A DNA stretch of 37,186 nucleotides from Verrucomicrobiota bacterium (GCA_026397715.1 JAPLUN010000641.1:1-37186), one strand, 5' to 3'. Positions 1-10,307 are shown, counted from the first letter of the stretch. Notes: generated by a model from the sequence alone, not told the origin. A program made the numbers and translations.

Positions 1-509
1 TGGCGCTGGCGGGCCTCTATCCGCAGTTGAACCGCGACCTCATGATCGCGGGCGTCTTGTTTCACGACTGCGGCAAACTCTGGGAGAATGTCTATGCAGA
101 GTCCGGCTTCACCATGCCTTACAATCTCACCGCCGAAATGCTCGGCCACATCCCGCTGGGCCTGGAACTGGTGAACAAGCTGTGGCGTGATCTGCTGGAA
201 GATCCTTGCGCTGCGGAATGGACATCCTTGGAACCCGCTTCTGAAATCGTGCGTCTGCATCTGCTGCATCTCATCGCGGCACATCACGGCAGCCTTGAAT
301 TTGGCTCCCCCGTTCTACCCAAGACGCCTGAGGCCGTGGCGCTGCATCACGTCGATAACATCGACGCCAAGCTCGAAATGTTCCGTCGTGGCTATGCCAG
401 TAGCAAAGAACTCGCTCCCGGCATCTTTGAAAAATTTTCCCCATGGCCGGTGAACATCGTCGCACCGCTGCCTGCCATGCATCTGCCGCCGGGAGAGAGC
501 ACTGTTTAG
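1..509 (+). CDS. HD-domain hydrolase, YhaM-like 3'-5' exoribonuclease family (5' end missing)
   Basis: The reading frame is already open at the window edge (codons from base 3, beginning ALAGLYPQLNRDL), so only the C-terminal ~168 residues are present. The metal-binding HD motif is seen in LFHDCGKLWEN. It is followed by an AAHHG segment and ALHHVDNIDAKL, which gives the order of histidines and aspartates of an HD phosphohydrolase and resembles the HD half of YhaM-type 3'-5' exoribonucleases. If that is right, the missing N-terminus would carry an OB-fold nucleic-acid-binding domain; this cannot be seen. The TAG stop overlaps by 4 bp the stop of the convergent peptidase gene. The HD-hydrolase call is firm; exoribonuclease activity is an inference from similarity. 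Confidence 0.75.
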   Translation, partial: ALAGLYPQLNRDLMIAGVLFHDCGKLWENVYAESGFTMPYNLTAEMLGHIPLGLELVNKLWRDLLEDPCAAEWTSLEPASEIVRLHLLHLIAAHHGSLEFGSPVLPKTPEAVALHHVDNIDAKLEMFRRGYASSKELAPGIFEKFSPWPVNIVAPLPAMHLPPGESTV

Positions 510-1621
510 GCGCGCAGTTTCATCAATGCCGCACGCACCATCAGCGTCTCGCCCACGTTTTCCGTGGTGAGCAGACCGATGACTTCACCGCTGATGGGAT
601 CAAGGACCGGCAGGGCCGGGCAATTGCTGGAGTTCAAGGTTTCCAGCGCCTGCGTGAGGTCAATGCTTGCCTGAGTCGATTCAGAGCAGGGGCGCATCAC
701 ATCCACCACCGGCTGCCCGGTACCCTTTTCCGCGAGAGCTGAGATCAGATCGTGTCGCGTCAGCATGCCCTGAATGCCGCCATGGGCGTCCAGTACGGGA
801 AAGTCCTGCTGTGCGCCGGCGAGCAGCAGCTCGACACCATCACGCAGCGTGGCCTCCGGTGGCAGGCTGCGGAAATCAGTGAGCATGGCATCACGCACGC
901 GCAGATTCCGCGTGGCCTCCTGCTGGGTTACCATGGCTGCCTCCTGCCCTGCGGCCATGAAGATGAAGAAGCAGATGAGCAGTATCATCGGATCAATCTT
1001 GTGGTTCAGCAGCATGTAGATGGCCACCATCATCGCAATGCCCTGCCCGATCGAAGCCGCCCGGCGTGTTGCAACACCGTACTCCATGAACATGGCAAAC
1101 AACGCGCGCAGCACCCGGCCGCCGTCCATGGGAAAGGCAGGGATCAGGTTGAACAAGACCATGAGGATATTCCACATCATGAGCTTCTGGAAGAAATGGC
1201 CTGATTGCAGAAAATCGTACCCAGGATGGAACGCCGTGCTGATGCCAGAGCCCAGCCAAATGGCCGCCGCAATGATTACGTTGACCAGAGGTCCGCTGAT
1301 GGCCACCACAAGCTCCTGCGAAGGTTTGCGCGGCATGCGCTCCAGCCGTGCCACGCCGCCGATGGGCAGCAGCGTGATGTCCGGCGTGCGGATGCCGTAA
1401 CCCCGCGCCGCCGTGACGTGGCCAAACTCATGCAGCACCACGCACGCAAACATGGTGGTGATGAACAGGGTCGACTCCAGCGCTGCAGGAAGTCCCTGTC
1501 CGCTCAGAAAACTCTGGCTGGCGACAAACAGCAGCAGCAGCAGGAAGGTGACATGAACACGAACCTCCGTGCCGGCAAAGGTGAAGAGGCGAAAGGACCA
1601 TTTCATAGAGGGGGTAGTCAA
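506..1621 (-). CDS. M50-family site-2 protease (SpoIVFB-like) with C-terminal CBS pair
   Basis: Intramembrane zinc metalloprotease of 371 residues. The zinc motif HEFGH lies at residues 64-68 within a hydrophobic helix. The second conserved motif, NLIPAFPMDGGR, supplies the third (aspartate) ligand. About six membrane segments fill residues 10-220, and the last ~130 residues form a tandem CBS module (RVRDAMLTDFRSL, VVDVMRPCSES), which in this family is thought to bind adenine nucleotides and regulate cleavage. The start lies 2 bp after the stop of the SulP transporter gene on the same strand, so the two are probably co-transcribed and translationally coupled. The substrate is unknown. The family assignment is very secure; a role in cleaving a membrane-bound regulator is inferred. 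Confidence 0.93.
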   Translation of the reverse strand: MTTPSMKWSFRLFTFAGTEVRVHVTFLLLLLFVASQSFLSGQGLPAALESTLFITTMFACVVLHEFGHVTAARGYGIRTPDITLLPIGGVARLERMPRKPSQELVVAISGPLVNVIIAAAIWLGSGISTAFHPGYDFLQSGHFFQKLMMWNILMVLFNLIPAFPMDGGRVLRALFAMFMEYGVATRRAASIGQGIAMMVAIYMLLNHKIDPMILLICFFIFMAAGQEAAMVTQQEATRNLRVRDAMLTDFRSLPPEATLRDGVELLLAGAQQDFPVLDAHGGIQGMLTRHDLISALAEKGTGQPVVDVMRPCSESTQASIDLTQALETLNSSNCPALPVLDPISGEVIGLLTTENVGETLMVRAALMKLRA

Positions 1622-1623
1622 AA

Positions 1624-3477
1624 CTAGGGCTTGGGGGATTTCGAGGGATCGTAGTAGATACGCACATCAGCGTCCTTGATGCCCAGAATCTCCTGCGCAC
1701 GGCGCAAAGCATTGCGGGTGGAAAGATTGGGGTTGGACGGACTGGCGGGGAAGAGATTGTCCTTCCCGATCACCTCCACCATGCCAGCACCCTTCAGCAC
1801 ACGGTACAGATCCTTCGATATGCCGCTGACGATCAGGTCCCGCCCGTCGGCACGCAGCGTGCGCACCAGTTCTTCAATCGCCATGGCACATGTGGCATCG
1901 AGGTGGCGTGCATTCTTTAGCCGCAGGATGACAATCCGCAGATTCGGGTCGGTGCATGAGCCTTGGATCTGTGTGCGAAACAGGTCGGCCGAGGCAAAAA
2001 ACAAATCGCCCTCCACATGCACGATGGAGATGGCCGGATGCTGGCGCCCTCCCTGGTGCGCTTCGGCCAGATTGCCTTCTTCATTGAAGACATATTCCAC
2101 CAGCGAGGGCTGGCTGGCCTTGTGCAGGTAAAGAATGATCGAAAGGCCCACGCCGGTGAAGATCGCCACATGCAGCGGCACCAGCAGCGTGGCCACGAAG
2201 GTTGTGATAAACACCACTGCATCCGCCCCTGTCGCTCGCAGGGATATGTGGATCTGCCGCTTGTTAATGAGCGCCACCGCTACACAGATCACCATCGCCC
2301 CCAGCGCAGCCTTGGGGATGAACGCCACCAGCGGGCCGATCGTCAGCGCCGCCACCAGACACACCACTCCACTCACAATGGCAGACACAGGCGACACCGC
2401 CCCGCTCTCATACGCCGCCAGCGAACGTGTCAGCGAATGGGATGCAGGCATGCCGCTGAGGTAGGCACAGGCCAGATTCGCCGCGCCCAGGCTGAGCATG
2501 TCCTGGTTGGCATCCACATTGTGCCCCGAACGGCTGGCCAGCGTGCGCGCCATCGCGGAGTTTTCCATCATCGCCACAAACGCGAGCGAAAGCGCCAGCC
2601 CAAAGAGCTGGCTGAACTGCGCCGAGGCATTGCCGCTGGTGAAGTCCGGGAAGGGTGGCAGCAGCGTGCGCCAGGTGAAGGACAGATCTGAATAGGTGGC
2701 CACCTGCAGTCCCGCTTTGTTCATTATCACCGCGATCAGTGACATCAGGATCAGCGTCAGCGTCAGCGCCGGGAAGCGTTTGCCAAAACGTTTGAGACAA
2801 TAGTAGCAACCAATGGCCAGAGCGCAGATCAGCGCACTCGGCCAGTGAATGCCCCCGAGATTGCCCAGCACATTATGCACATCGGAGACCAGCGTTCGGG
2901 CCACCGGTTTCCCGGAAGGCTCGGAGAGCTGCTGGCCCAGCACCACAGGGAGCTGATGAGCAAACATCTGCAATGCGGCGCCGGTAAGATACGCCACGAC
3001 CACTGCCCGGCTGATGAAACGCGCCATGTCCGCAACGCGAAAATACGCGCCGAAGATCAGCAGCGCACCCACGAGGAACACCAGCATCGGCATCGAGGCC
3101 ATTTGATTCAAGTTGGGAAACGCGGCGAAATAGGACGACACCATGAAGGCCGTGGCATTCGTCGGCCCATAAATGGAATGCCGTGAGCTCATCAACAGCG
3201 CGCCGACCACACAGGCCACGGCGGAGCAAGTGATGCCATAGGCCAGCGGCAGTCCGGCCACCACGGCAAACGCCATTCCCTGCGGGATGGCCAGCAGCGC
3301 GCCGTCCAGCCCGCTCCTGGTGTCCGCCTTGAACATTTCTTGGTTGTAACTCTTCAGCGTCTGCCTGAGCGGAAAGGGGTCCAGCTCACTTTCGGCTGCC
3401 AGCGTTTGCAGCCACGTCTTGCCCTGACGTGAGAAATCACGCAGTTGCTGGAACCAGGACCGTAGTTGGGGACGCAA
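1624..3477 (-). CDS. SulP-family anion transporter with STAS domain
   Basis: Inner-membrane anion transporter of 617 residues, the usual size for bacterial SulP proteins (sulfate, bicarbonate or dicarboxylate carriers). Residues ~1-50 are cytoplasmic. A SulP core with the typical GLPLAYGITCSAVACVVGAL and FVAMMENSAMARTLASRSGH segments runs to ~440. A STAS domain follows from ~480 to 590 (SIVHVEGDLFFASADLF, LDATCAMAIEEL). The start is taken as TTG at 3475-3477 because a strong AAGGAG lies 6 bp before it and no ATG fits. It is the first gene of a probable two-gene unit with the site-2 protease. The substrate cannot be deduced from sequence. Confidence 0.93.
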   Translation of the reverse strand: MRPQLRSWFQQLRDFSRQGKTWLQTLAAESELDPFPLRQTLKSYNQEMFKADTRSGLDGALLAIPQGMAFAVVAGLPLAYGITCSAVACVVGALLMSSRHSIYGPTNATAFMVSSYFAAFPNLNQMASMPMLVFLVGALLIFGAYFRVADMARFISRAVVVAYLTGAALQMFAHQLPVVLGQQLSEPSGKPVARTLVSDVHNVLGNLGGIHWPSALICALAIGCYYCLKRFGKRFPALTLTLILMSLIAVIMNKAGLQVATYSDLSFTWRTLLPPFPDFTSGNASAQFSQLFGLALSLAFVAMMENSAMARTLASRSGHNVDANQDMLSLGAANLACAYLSGMPASHSLTRSLAAYESGAVSPVSAIVSGVVCLVAALTIGPLVAFIPKAALGAMVICVAVALINKRQIHISLRATGADAVVFITTFVATLLVPLHVAIFTGVGLSIILYLHKASQPSLVEYVFNEEGNLAEAHQGGRQHPAISIVHVEGDLFFASADLFRTQIQGSCTDPNLRIVILRLKNARHLDATCAMAIEELVRTLRADGRDLIVSGISKDLYRVLKGAGMVEVIGKDNLFPASPSNPNLSTRNALRRAQEILGIKDADVRIYYDPSKSPKP

Positions 3478-3483
3478 TAGAAA

Positions 3484-3489
3484 CTCCTT
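3484..3489 (-). promoter_or_regulatory. Shine-Dalgarno that fixes a TTG start for the SulP gene
   Basis: On the minus strand AAGGAG is followed by six bases and then TTG. Most genes in this window lack a recognisable Shine-Dalgarno sequence, so this strong one is good evidence for the non-ATG start at 3477. Confidence 0.75.
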
Positions 3490-3542
3490 GGAAACGCTTG
3501 GCCCAAGCTAGACGTCTCAGCACAGATCACAAGCACTGTGCA

Positions 3543-3577
3543 TATCGAATGCCCCTGGACTCGGGGTTCTATCGAAT
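3543..3577. repeat. Direct repeat TATCGAAT x2 flanking a small hairpin, SulP/smr intergenic region
   Basis: TATCGAAT occurs at 3543-3550 and again at 3570-3577, with a short CCCC/GGGG inverted pair between them. It sits in the 112-bp divergent region between the SulP transporter and the Smr gene, 13 bp before the smr start, where an operator could lie. The repeat is short and may be chance. Confidence 0.25.
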
Positions 3578-3589
3578 CATCTTCCACCC

Positions 3590-3886
3590 ATGCCCGCAGA
3601 CGCTGACGAACCGATCCCCGATGTTGTGGAGCATCCCATCGGCCCAGAGCTCGACCTGCATACCTTCCGCCCCGATGAAATCGGCAGCCTGCTGCCAGAA
3701 TATTTCGCCGAATGCCGCAAGCGCGGCATCCTCCGTGTCCGCGTCATCCACGGCAAAGGCAGTGGAACTCTTCGAACCGGAGTGCATCAGCTGCTCGCAA
3801 AGCTGCCCGAAGTTCACCAGTTCATCTGGCCCGCTGATGAAACCAGCGGCTCCTGGGGCGCGACGTGGGTGGTCTTGAATGCGTGA
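3590..3886 (+). CDS. Stand-alone Smr-domain protein
   Basis: A 98-residue protein made almost entirely of a Smr (small MutS-related) domain. The two hallmark motifs are visible: LDLHTFRPDE near residue 22 and HGKGSGTLR near residue 55. Smr domains are linked to DNA-nicking endonuclease activity, and in other lineages to mRNA cleavage on collided ribosomes; which applies to this short form is not known. The gene runs divergently from the SulP transporter and converges on the small gene ending at 3893. The first ATG is used. No partner MutS2 segment is attached. Confidence 0.88.
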   Translation: MPADADEPIPDVVEHPIGPELDLHTFRPDEIGSLLPEYFAECRKRGILRVRVIHGKGSGTLRTGVHQLLAKLPEVHQFIWPADETSGSWGATWVVLNA

Positions 3887-3892
3887 AAGACA

Positions 3893-4222
3893 TCAAAGCC
3901 TCCAATACTCCATAAGTTCCCACCAAGGATGCTTGATGGACTGCCAGATGCTCTCATGGTCGTCGCCCTCGTCAATATTCAAACCACGGGCGTGGAACCA
4001 CAGAGTCAGTTCATACCTTTTGCGGATACTGGTCTCTTGGTCCTCAGCGCTGAGACCGCTTTCCCTGTTGGCTAAAGTCTCATAATGTGAGCGATTGGCC
4101 AAAACGACCGTTTGGGGCGTCGAGAGACGGTAAAAAAGATGGATGCAGTTAGGTCCCCCAGAAATCAGCAACAGCAACGTTAGGGCTCCGATGCCTGCTT
4201 TCCAAAGGCCTTTTCGGTTCAT
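3893..4222 (-). CDS. Small hypothetical membrane-anchored protein
   Basis: A 109-residue protein of unknown family. With the start at 4222 (MNRKGLWKAG) it has one N-terminal hydrophobic segment (IGALTLLLLISGG) and a polar, acidic C-terminal part with several tryptophans (WFHARGLNIDEGDDHE, HPWWELMEYW). A longer frame begins at 4276 but would overlap the upstream gene by 44 bp, so the 4222 start, 10 bp after that gene's stop, is preferred. It follows the gene at 4233-4730 on the same strand and is probably co-transcribed with it. I recognise no domain and propose no function. Confidence 0.55.
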   Translation of the reverse strand: MNRKGLWKAGIGALTLLLLISGGPNCIHLFYRLSTPQTVVLANRSHYETLANRESGLSAEDQETSIRKRYELTLWFHARGLNIDEGDDHESIWQSIKHPWWELMEYWRL

Positions 4223-4232
4223 AGATCGAAGT

Positions 4233-4730
4233 TCAGAGAGCCCACGAAGCACTAGTCCACACCCTAGGCTTTCCATTCTCCAGCTTCTCCAAATCCAGCG
4301 CCGTGCCGTTTTTGACTTCCAGCTTCTGCCCGCGGATTTCCAACGTCAGCGGGCCGGCTAGGTCTGCTTTTTCCAGCCAGAATCGCAGTCGGACATCGCC
4401 CGTGGTCTGGGCTTCGATGCTCGGCGGGCGTTCCACCGGGAGAATAAAGGGGGGCACATCCTTGCCGGCTCCATTGACCAAACGCACGTCCGGCGCCTGC
4501 ATGGAGAGCGGTCTAGGGCTGGAATTTTTGTAGCGCACCTCCAAATCCAGCCGGGCATTGCCAAAATCCCGCTCCAGCGTGCAGCGGCGCAGCTGCAGGG
4601 GAGAATCGGCGCTTATTTCGGCTTCTGGGCTATTTTCAACCGGATTTGGGGCCGTTTGAAACGACCACCAAATAGCGATTCCGCCTACGATAAGCAGCAG
4701 CCAGACCTCAAATCTCTGAAAAATACGCAT
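4233..4730 (-). CDS. Hypothetical single-pass membrane-anchored protein
   Basis: A 165-residue protein with an N-terminal transmembrane or signal-anchor helix (WLLLIVGGIAIWWSF) followed by an exported domain rich in short beta-strand-like stretches (LEVRYKNSSPRPLSM, DVRLRFWLEKADLAG, LTLEIRGQKLEVKNG). This suggests an immunoglobulin-like beta-sandwich, but no family is recognised. It is divergent from trigger factor and heads a probable two-gene unit with the small membrane protein downstream. Coding character looks genuine. Confidence 0.65.
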   Translation of the reverse strand: MRIFQRFEVWLLLIVGGIAIWWSFQTAPNPVENSPEAEISADSPLQLRRCTLERDFGNARLDLEVRYKNSSPRPLSMQAPDVRLVNGAGKDVPPFILPVERPPSIEAQTTGDVRLRFWLEKADLAGPLTLEIRGQKLEVKNGTALDLEKLENGKPRVWTSASWAL

Positions 4731-4761
4731 GAAGGCTAAAATCGGGGATGTCGTTCTCTGT

Positions 4762-4789
4762 TTGTCAAAACCGTCAAACTGTCTATCAT
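4762..4789 (+). promoter_or_regulatory. Probable sigma-70 promoter of tig
   Basis: TTGTCA at 4762-4767, a 16-bp spacer and TATCAT at 4784-4789 match the housekeeping promoter pattern. Transcription would begin near 4797, giving a leader of about 74 bases before the trigger factor start at 4871. Confidence 0.45.
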
Positions 4790-4870
4790 GCGCGCCCCTC
4801 CGGCCCGGACGCGGTTCCCCACCGCCCGGTTGTTGGGATGGAAAACACTTCGCCCCCTAACCTCTTTCTC

Positions 4871-6220
4871 ATGAACATCAACGTCGAACATCAGCCCAAC
4901 TGCCGAGCCGTCGCCCACGTCCGCGTTCCTTCCGACCAGGTCGGCAAAGAACGTGACGAGATCATCACCTACTTCGCCGGCATGGTTCGCATGCCCGGCT
5001 ATCGCCCCGGCAAAACGCCGAAGAGCATCGTCGCCAAGCGCTACGAAAACGAAGTGAAGGACGAACTCGAAAAGAAACTCATCAGCGAAGGCCTGCGCCA
5101 GGCCGTGAAGAGCGAAGGCCTCGAGCTCCTCAACGTCCTCGCCGTGAACGACAAGATGTATCACGACACGGACAAGAGCTTTAGCTTCACCATCGAGATG
5201 AGCCTCGCGCCGAAGTTTGAGCTGCCCGAGTACACCGGCATCCCGGTCAAGCTTCCGCGCATCGAAGTCACCGACGCTGATGTGGACCACGATCTCCTCC
5301 ACCTCCGCGAAAACCAGGCCACTTACGAAGACGTGGATCGTGTCGCCGCCGTGTGTGATGTCGTCGTTCTCAGCGTCACCGGCAGCCTCGATGGTCAGCC
5401 CATCGCCGAAGCCATGCCAGATGCCCCTTCTCATCTCAAGGAGATGAATGAAAACTGGTTCCTCCTCGCCGACGAAGACGATTTCCTCCCCGGCTTCTAC
5501 GCAGGCCTCGTCGGCATCGCCAAAGATGACGAGCGCACGCTCAACATCACCCTGGCAGACGACTTCAACTTCGAAGCTCTGCGCGGCAAGACCATCGCCC
5601 TGGCCGTTAAATGCCACGGCGTGAAGAACAAGGCCGTGCCGGAACTCACCGAAGAGTTCATCAAAAAGATCGCCGGTGAGGAGATGAGCCTCGAAACCCT
5701 TCGCGATGAAGTGCGCGACGCCATCCGCCGCCGCCGCGAGCAGGCCCGTGATGCCGCGAAGTCCAATCAGGTCATCGCCCACCTCTTCGAAAAGGTGGAG
5801 TTCGAACTCCCTCAGGAAGTCGTGAACCGCGAAGCCCAGCGCCGCACCAACGAAATCGCCCAGCGCGCCATGCAGCAGGGCATCGGCGAAGAAGAGCTGA
5901 TCAAGCAGCAGGACGAGATCCTCAATAGCGCCACCAATCAGGCCCGCCAGAACGTCAAAGTCAGCTTCATCCTTGAGCAGATCGCCAAGAAGGAAGCCCT
6001 CGAAGTTCCCGGCCAGAAGATCGCCATGGCCCTCGCACAGATCGCCGAGCGTCAGAAGACCCCCGCCAAGAAGTTCATGGCCGAGGCTCAGAAAAACGGT
6101 CTCATCGACAATGTCCGCAGCGACCTCCTCCTGCAGGAAGCCATGGAGTTCCTCAAGTCCAAGGCCATCGTCGAAGAAACCGAGCCCGAAGCGGAACACT
6201 GCGACACGCACAGCAAGTAA
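4871..6220 (+). CDS. tig: Trigger factor, ribosome-associated chaperone / prolyl isomerase
   Basis: Folding chaperone of 449 residues (E. coli has 432) that binds near the ribosomal exit tunnel. With the start at 4871 (MNINVEHQPNC) the ribosome-docking signature GYRPGKTP falls at residues 43-50, exactly where E. coli has GFRKGKVP. This supports the start over upstream ATGs such as 4838. The N-terminal domain covers ~1-145, a FKBP-type isomerase domain ~150-245, and the helical C-terminal arm domain the rest. The gene has its own promoter-like sequence and a strong terminator, so it seems monocistronic. In many bacteria clpP and clpX follow tig; here a convergent pectate lyase does. Confidence 0.97.
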   Translation: MNINVEHQPNCRAVAHVRVPSDQVGKERDEIITYFAGMVRMPGYRPGKTPKSIVAKRYENEVKDELEKKLISEGLRQAVKSEGLELLNVLAVNDKMYHDTDKSFSFTIEMSLAPKFELPEYTGIPVKLPRIEVTDADVDHDLLHLRENQATYEDVDRVAAVCDVVVLSVTGSLDGQPIAEAMPDAPSHLKEMNENWFLLADEDDFLPGFYAGLVGIAKDDERTLNITLADDFNFEALRGKTIALAVKCHGVKNKAVPELTEEFIKKIAGEEMSLETLRDEVRDAIRRRREQARDAAKSNQVIAHLFEKVEFELPQEVVNREAQRRTNEIAQRAMQQGIGEEELIKQQDEILNSATNQARQNVKVSFILEQIAKKEALEVPGQKIAMALAQIAERQKTPAKKFMAEAQKNGLIDNVRSDLLLQEAMEFLKSKAIVEETEPEAEHCDTHSK

Positions 6221-6241
6221 GCAGCGGCGCACCCCTCAAAG

Positions 6242-6286
6242 AATGGTCAAGCGGTCGCCTGATGGCGGCCCTTGACCATTATTTTT
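6242..6286 (+). terminator. Rho-independent terminator of tig
   Basis: The outer arms AATGGTCAAG (6242-6251) and CTTGACCATT (6271-6280) pair perfectly. The inner GGTCGCC pairs with GGCGGCC around a TGAT loop, giving a 17-bp stem with one bulged C, followed by TTTTT at 6282-6286. It lies 22 bp after the tig stop. The pectate lyase stop (6279-6281) overlaps the right arm, so the hairpin may also serve the opposite strand, where the following T-run is weaker (CTTTG). Confidence 0.9.
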
Positions 6287-7520
6287 CTTTCTCCAGCCGC
6301 TTTCTCCAGCGGGCGGCCTCCTTCTCCAGCACTTCCTTCGGACGAGTGCTGAAGAAATCGTAGGCGACTTTGTTCTTCGCCGCCATTTCGTGAAAGGTGG
6401 GATAAACAATGCCGTCTTCGGCACCGGCGAAGATGGGCTTGCCGGTTTTAAGATCGTAAAAACGGGCCCAGATCACCTCGGTTCTCGTGGGATCGTCGAT
6501 GTAGTCGGTCTTGCCCTCGGCCGTTTTGGTTTTTCGCAGGCCGGTGAGCCGATGCCCCTCGAACCATTTCATCGCTGACTCGATCATGCTGACGACCTCG
6601 GGCGTCGTGGGACCTTGTCGCATGAGGAACTTCACCAAGTTGGCGGATTCGCCACCGCTCAGGGAAGGGGGCTCTTTAGCCCGGGCCTTTACGGGAGCCA
6701 GCGTGAGCGGATGATGTTGCGCACACCAGACGGTGGGGACGCCGTCGATTTTGACCTGCATTGCCGCAATGCAGGAAATGCCTTTGTCGAATGCGGCCTG
6801 CGCCCGCTGCTTCAGTGTTTCATCGGCGAAACTGAAAAGCTTTTCGCCCTTTGTTACAGCATGCAGCAGTTCGAGCACGTGCATCATGGCGTCGTCATTG
6901 AGCGTGATCGCCTCGTGATACCCTCGTTCCACCGGGTAGTTCTGCGGCCAGCCCCCATTGGGATACTGCGCGGCGAAAACGTAGTCGAGTCCCTTCATCA
7001 GCGCGGCATGTACTTCCTCGCGTTTCGTCGCGGTGAACACTCCGGCCAGGAACTTGAGCTGCTCGGTCGTCGTGCGGTTGTCGAAGGTGCCGCAGTAATG
7101 CCATGCGTCCCCCTTTTGGGCGGTCCAGTGCGTGCCGGGCTGGCGCGGCCCCTTCGTGTAATCCACCGCCTTCGACCAGCCGCCAGTGGGTGTTTGATAA
7201 CTGACGACAACTTCGGCGAGTTTCTGGTTCTCGGCGCTGCCAAACCACTCGGCAGGCGTGTCACTGTCGAACTCAAACTCCTTACGGTTGCCTGGTGCCG
7301 GTGCTGAATTTTTGAAACCTGCTTTCTGGCACTCCTCCGCGAGGATGCGGCGCTCGTTGGCAGCAGCAGCACGTGACTTCGCCATGTAGGTGTTCCACTC
7401 AGCACACTGTGATTCAGGGAGCTGCGCCAGCAGTTCGTCTGTGAGCATCGTGAAAGGTTTTTCCTCGGCCGAGATGGCAGTGGCCAGCACGAGATGAACG
7501 AACAGGAGGCGTGTGAGCAT
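6279..7520 (-). CDS. Secreted pectate lyase, polysaccharide lyase family 10
   Basis: Exported enzyme of 413 residues expected to cleave de-esterified polygalacturonate by beta-elimination. A signal peptide is visible (MLTRLLFVHLVLATAISAEE). PL10 features follow: PTGGWSKAVDYT, GTFDNRTTTEQLKFLAGVF, QYPNGGWPQNYP, the NDDAMMHVLELL helix, and TRTEVIWARFYDLKTG, whose arginine corresponds to the catalytic arginine of the family. The gene ends inside the tig terminator and is divergent from recQ, with 129 bp between starts. It looks like a single-gene unit. No carbohydrate-binding module is attached. Substrate preference within pectin is inferred from the family. Confidence 0.92.
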   Translation of the reverse strand: MLTRLLFVHLVLATAISAEEKPFTMLTDELLAQLPESQCAEWNTYMAKSRAAAANERRILAEECQKAGFKNSAPAPGNRKEFEFDSDTPAEWFGSAENQKLAEVVVSYQTPTGGWSKAVDYTKGPRQPGTHWTAQKGDAWHYCGTFDNRTTTEQLKFLAGVFTATKREEVHAALMKGLDYVFAAQYPNGGWPQNYPVERGYHEAITLNDDAMMHVLELLHAVTKGEKLFSFADETLKQRAQAAFDKGISCIAAMQVKIDGVPTVWCAQHHPLTLAPVKARAKEPPSLSGGESANLVKFLMRQGPTTPEVVSMIESAMKWFEGHRLTGLRKTKTAEGKTDYIDDPTRTEVIWARFYDLKTGKPIFAGAEDGIVYPTFHEMAAKNKVAYDFFSTRPKEVLEKEAARWRKRLEKEK

Positions 7521-7649
7521 GAGGATATTGGTTGTTCAAGACCCCGGGCAGTGCGAATCGTATTTTCTGATGTCCGCCATAGCGGCAGCCTATCCTTCCA
7601 AGCGGGTCGTCTTGACCGTTTGCCACATGATTGCTTTTTTGCGGATATA

Positions 7650-9596
<1,947 letters not shown>

Positions 9597-9601
9597 ACCA
9601 G

Positions 9602-9625
9602 TGTGATCCTCACAGTCTGTTTTTA
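9602..9625 (+). terminator. Weak candidate terminator after recQ
   Basis: A small inverted repeat TGTGA-TCC-TCACA lies just after the recQ stop and is followed, three bases on, by TTTTT. The stem is only 5 bp and not GC-rich, so it is a candidate only. Confidence 0.3.
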
Positions 9626-9640
9626 CGACCACCTTCAGGT

Positions 9641-10186
9641 TCAGCGATCAACGGCTTGTTCGACGGAAACGCGGTAGTACCTGCGGCTCTGCTTCCCCAG
9701 CACAAACCAGCAAAGTAACGAGATGATTATGGCAAAACCGAGCCACTGCCCAATCACCAAGGTTTGATCATCAGAGGCGCCAGGCCAGGAGATTTCGAAC
9801 CATGCACTCCCGAGGCTCACAAGGGCGGTAAGTGCCAGACAAAGACTGACGAGCCAATAAACCCAGGGTTTTCGCGTCTCAGCAAGCATCGCTCTGCATG
9901 CGATAAGGCACCCGATAAACCATGCCGATGACAACCAATCACCATGGACGCTTGGAATTTCGATGTGAAACGGCTCTCCTCCAAACCGGGTGAGCACCCA
10001 TGATGCGCCTGCAAAGAAAAAGGCGACTGCCAGGAGTAAAATTGAGCACCCGCCCGTCAACGCTGGCAATGCCAGACAACCCAGGGCAGCACGACTCGAT
10101 GCTGGTATAGCAGGAGGGATATTGGCTGATGAAGCCCGAAGCGGCTTTTCAAAGCCTGAATCTGGACTCTGGTTGGAATCAATCAT
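9641..10186 (-). CDS. Hypothetical four-helix membrane protein
   Basis: A 181-residue protein with a ~30-residue polar N-terminus, then four hydrophobic segments: ILLLAVAFFFAGASWVL, WLSSAWFIGCLIACRA, WVYWLVSLCLALTALVS and VIGQWLGFAIIISLLCWFV. It ends in a basic tail (GKQSRRYYRVSVEQ). No family is recognised. It is convergent with recQ and divergent from the SGNH esterase, so it is probably transcribed alone. The reading frame has ordinary codon use and is likely real, but no function can be proposed. Confidence 0.6.
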   Translation of the reverse strand: MIDSNQSPDSGFEKPLRASSANIPPAIPASSRAALGCLALPALTGGCSILLLAVAFFFAGASWVLTRFGGEPFHIEIPSVHGDWLSSAWFIGCLIACRAMLAETRKPWVYWLVSLCLALTALVSLGSAWFEISWPGASDDQTLVIGQWLGFAIIISLLCWFVLGKQSRRYYRVSVEQAVDR

Positions 10187-10307
10187 CAGTCGTGAAGGTT
10201 AGTGGCTCGGCCGTCTTGCCACAAGATGTGAGTTTAGGGATGGATAAACAAATCCTTGCCAGAACTCCCCTTTTTTGGAGGTATGTGAACCTCTCATTTC
10301 AACCACC

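Noticed and set aside
4736-6232. A 498-codon open frame on the minus strand across the whole of tig
   Set aside because: It mirrors the trigger factor codons; high third-position GC leaves the complementary frame free of stops. Its product is low-complexity (repeated FDEL/GDDL-like text) and trigger factor is unmistakable on the other strand.
6242-6280. The long inverted repeat after tig as a regulatory operator
   Set aside because: Its position 22 bp after a stop, its stable stem and the following T-run fit a transcription terminator better.
7494-7649. N-terminal extension of RecQ by 52 codons
   Set aside because: The extra residues match nothing in the RecQ family, would overlap the divergent pectate lyase start, and the conserved N-terminus begins right after ATG 7650.
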